A stretch of DNA of 5,642 nt. Origin: an uncultured Blautia sp. (GTDB lineage: Bacteria > Bacillota > Clostridia > Lachnospirales > Lachnospiraceae). A program made the position numbers and the translations under genes. Every line of letters starts with the position of its first letter. The first letter of the stretch is position 1. Below are positions 5,365 to 5,642 of this stretch, piece after piece. The stretch spans positions 1 to 5,642 of the forward strand of contig URYM01000134.1 of the NCBI GenBank assembly GCA_900552095.1. Direction: 5' to 3'. Under the pieces are notes generated by a model. It made no database searches. It saw nothing but the letters and a program-made list of their open reading frames with translations, and was not told where the DNA came from.

Positions 5365-5642
5365 CTGAAACTGCGCTTTCTCCCCTTCATAGGTAAGCAG
5401 CCCCTGATTTATGGCAAAATAAGTTAAAAAAAGGCAGCCCCAGGAAACGATCTCCGTTCCCAGGAAAAGAAAACTTCCCAGAGCGGTGAGGCCAAAGATC
5501 AGGATCACGCCATACAGATCCGGCGTCAGCTTTCCAAAAAGGAAGATCACACCGATACTCATAAAAAGCACCGGCTGCCAGACAGGCAGAAGTCCCAGAA
5601 GAATTCCCAGGGAAAGCAGTACCTCCGACTCCTCCCCTCTTT
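5350..5642 (-). CDS. C-terminal part of an unrecognised membrane protein, 5' end outside window
   Basis: The frame is open from the right edge (no stop between 5642 and the TAA at 5352-5350), giving about 97 residues of the C-terminal end. A GTG at 5571 could be called as a start, but the reading frame continues upstream with equally hydrophobic, plausible coding (LLSLGILLGLLPVWQPVLFM), so I treat the gene as partial. About three to four closely spaced hydrophobic segments are separated by very short loops (for example FGKLTPDLYG), followed by a polar C-terminal tail ending QFQLTRK. No family motif is recognisable. The last codons double as the -35 box of the next operon's promoter, and no terminator separates them, so read-through transcripts would also meet the ZTP riboswitch terminator. 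A small stand-alone membrane protein starting just outside the window is equally possible. Confidence 0.7.
   Translation of the reverse strand, partial: RGEESEVLLSLGILLGLLPVWQPVLFMSIGVIFLFGKLTPDLYGVILIFGLTALGSFLFLGTEIVSWGCLFLTYFAINQGLLTYEGEKAQFQLTRK

Overview
The window looks like chromosomal DNA of a Gram-positive anaerobe, most likely a Lachnospiraceae-type Clostridia. The grounds are strong AGGAGG-type ribosome binding sites, moderate base composition, sigma-A-like promoters, a ZTP riboswitch, and a split purH in which an archaeal-type IMP cyclohydrolase replaces the usual fused domain. Genus-level placement is inference. Every gene I can support lies on the minus strand, so transcription runs from high to low coordinates.

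In transcription order: (1) The last 97 or so codons of an unrecognised membrane protein enter from the right edge and stop at 5350. (2) A promoter whose -35 box lies inside those last codons starts a transcript that opens directly with a ZTP riboswitch (about 5260-5329) and an intrinsic terminator (5230-5255). It then encodes purO (IMP cyclohydrolase) and, 4 bases later, a stand-alone AICAR formyltransferase. Together these two proteins carry out the last two steps to IMP. The riboswitch senses the phosphorylated forms of AICAR, the substrate of the formyltransferase, so the control logic closes on itself. (3) A second promoter (3212-3240) serves an 11-helix sodium-coupled amino-acid symporter of the NSS/SNF family. 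After a 110-base gap with a terminator- or attenuator-like hairpin come azlC and azlD, a two-subunit branched-chain amino-acid exporter with a TTG start and a 1-base gene overlap. (4) A third promoter (651-679) serves a membrane protein with a four-cysteine zinc-ribbon motif, cut off by the left edge.

No stretch above 300 bases lacks a gene; the largest gap (5166-5349) is filled by the promoter, riboswitch and terminator. I see no mobile element, CRISPR array, tRNA or rRNA. The strongest observations are the riboswitch, the non-orthologous split purH it controls, and the pairing of an amino-acid importer with an exporter. I found no clearly undescribed system; the pieces are known families in an informative arrangement.
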